From Cupriavidus gilardii J11 (GTDB lineage: Bacteria; Pseudomonadota; Gammaproteobacteria; Burkholderiales; Burkholderiaceae): a DNA stretch of 41,253 nt. Below the pieces are notes generated by a model, which did not search any database, was not told where the DNA came from, and worked only from the letters and a program-made list of their open reading frames with translations. Where the stretch lies: the NCBI RefSeq assembly GCF_007829435.1, contig NZ_VLJN01000020.1:44502-85754 (forward strand), read 5' to 3'. How positions within the stretch are numbered: the stretch's first letter is position 1; every line of letters starts with the position of its first letter. A program made the position numbers and the translations under genes. This document shows, piece after piece, positions 40,416 through 41,253 of the stretch.

Positions 40416-41253
40416 ATGTCTTTCTCGCTTCGCCTGCCCCGCCCCCTCCATGCGCTGCTGCTGGCTGGCGGTCTTCTCGCCGCAGTGTCAGCGATCGCGC
40501 AGCCTGCCGCTCTGCACGGTCCGACGCTGGACAAGATCCGTGACAGCGGCACCATCGTGCTCGGCTACCGCGAATCCGCGCTGCCGTTCTCGTTCGCCGA
40601 TGACAAGGGACAACCGGCCGGCTACGCGGTCGACCTGTGCCTGCGTGCCGCCGAAGGCGTCCGCCAGTCGCTTGGCCTGAAGGACCTGAAGGTGCGCTGG
40701 ATGCCCCTGACACCGCAGAACCGGATTCCCGCGATCGTCAACGGCCTGGTCGATCTCGATTGCGCGCCCAATACCAACACGGTCGAGCGGCAGAAGCAGG
40801 TGGCGTTCAGCGTCTCGCACTATGTGTCGACGGTGCGCATGCTGGTTCGCGCCGATTCCGGTATCCAGTCGCTCGCCGATTTGCGCGGCAAGACCGTGGT
40901 GACCAGCGCCGGCTCGACCGGCGACCGCCATGTGCGCCGCCTGAAGGCGGAATACAACTATCGCGATGTCTACGCCAAGGACCACGGCGAGTCGTTCCTG
41001 CTGCTGGACTCGGGCCGCGCACAGGCCTTCGTGATGGACGACGTGCTGCTGGCTGGCCTGCGCGCCCGGGCCAAGCATCCCGCCGACTATGTGATCGCCG
41101 GTCCGGCGCTGTCGGTCGAGCAGAACGCGCTGATGATGTCGAAGGCGGACCCCGCCTTCAAGCGGGTGGTCGACCAGACTCTGTCGCGCGTCTTCGGCAG
41201 CCCGGAAATCGCCACGCTGCAGCAACGCTGGTTCCAGCAGCCGATCGGCTCCC
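40416..41253 (+). CDS. ABC-transporter amino acid-binding protein (GltI-like), 3' end outside window
   Basis: 279 codons are visible from ATG 40416; the frame is open to the right edge. Signal peptide about 1-28 (LLLAGGLLAAVSAIA-QPA). The periplasmic binding protein type 2 core follows: LDKIRDSGTIVLGYRESALP (about 39-58), PFSFADDKGQPAGYAVDLC, IVNGLVDLDCAPNTNTVERQ (about 109-128) and LADLRGKTVVTSAGSTGD (about 155-172). This matches glutamate/aspartate binding proteins. Permease and ATPase genes would be expected to the right. Confidence 0.92.
   Translation, partial: MSFSLRLPRPLHALLLAGGLLAAVSAIAQPAALHGPTLDKIRDSGTIVLGYRESALPFSFADDKGQPAGYAVDLCLRAAEGVRQSLGLKDLKVRWMPLTPQNRIPAIVNGLVDLDCAPNTNTVERQKQVAFSVSHYVSTVRMLVRADSGIQSLADLRGKTVVTSAGSTGDRHVRRLKAEYNYRDVYAKDHGESFLLLDSGRAQAFVMDDVLLAGLRARAKHPADYVIAGPALSVEQNALMMSKADPAFKRVVDQTLSRVFGSPEIATLQQRWFQQPIGS

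Overview
The window is GC-rich (by eye about two thirds G+C) and dense with overlapping genes. Gene content (Bug-type tricarboxylate receptor, LysE/ArgO exporter, many LysR regulators, REP-like GC hairpins) suggests a beta-proteobacterium of the Burkholderiales, most likely Cupriavidus or a close relative. The genus is an inference. No transposase, integrase or CRISPR array was seen.

Region 1 (1-20112, all minus strand) is a nearly complete non-flagellar type III secretion system (T3SS). Reading in the direction of transcription: AraC regulator, needle SctF, chaperone SctG, inner rod SctI, lipoprotein ring SctJ, SctK, stator SctL, gatekeeper SctW, an SsaM-like protein, an unnamed 56-aa membrane protein, SctV, ATPase SctN, SctO, SctP, SctQ, SctR, SctS, SctT, SctU, a large lytic transglycosylase, an SsaB/SpiC-like protein, secretin SctC, SctD, an SsaE-like co-chaperone, an SseA-like coiled-coil protein, and the start of one more gene cut by the left edge. 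Gene order and the lineage-specific small genes (SsaB-, SsaM-, SsaE-, SseA- and SsaH-like) place it in the SPI-2/Esc family, not the Hrp family usual in plant-associated Burkholderiales. Translocators and effectors probably lie to the left of base 1. Most genes are joined by ATGA or short overlaps, so the block is probably one or two long transcripts headed by its own AraC activator. SctQ carries a strong internal ribosome site for a short C-terminal form.

Region 2 (20113-23030) is a 743-base intergenic stretch with a 10-bp inverted repeat and an orphan minus-strand terminator (possible small RNA), followed by an OmpR-type response regulator and a QseC-like histidine kinase.

Region 3 (23086-31698) holds metabolic and transport genes: a TonB-dependent siderophore receptor; a Bug receptor plus RraA-like aldolase under a LysR gene; a divergent aconitase-superfamily enzyme with its swivel domain at the N-terminus; and a divergent argO/argP exporter-regulator pair.

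Region 4 (31699-33371) has tRNA-Arg(ACG) and tRNA-Leu(CAG), each with recognisable promoter and terminator, flanking a small protein that ends like an autotransporter beta-barrel.

Region 5 (33372-38852) is a pyrimidine salvage/uracil catabolism (URC) operon: urc1 (GTP cyclohydrolase II-like), urc4 (DUF1688), upp, a RutR-like TetR regulator and codA, all minus strand, preceded by a palindrome closely resembling a RutR box.

Region 6 (39026-41253) has an acyltransferase-3 membrane protein, a pair of inverted REP-like elements, and the start of a glutamate/aspartate-type ABC substrate-binding protein cut by the right edge.
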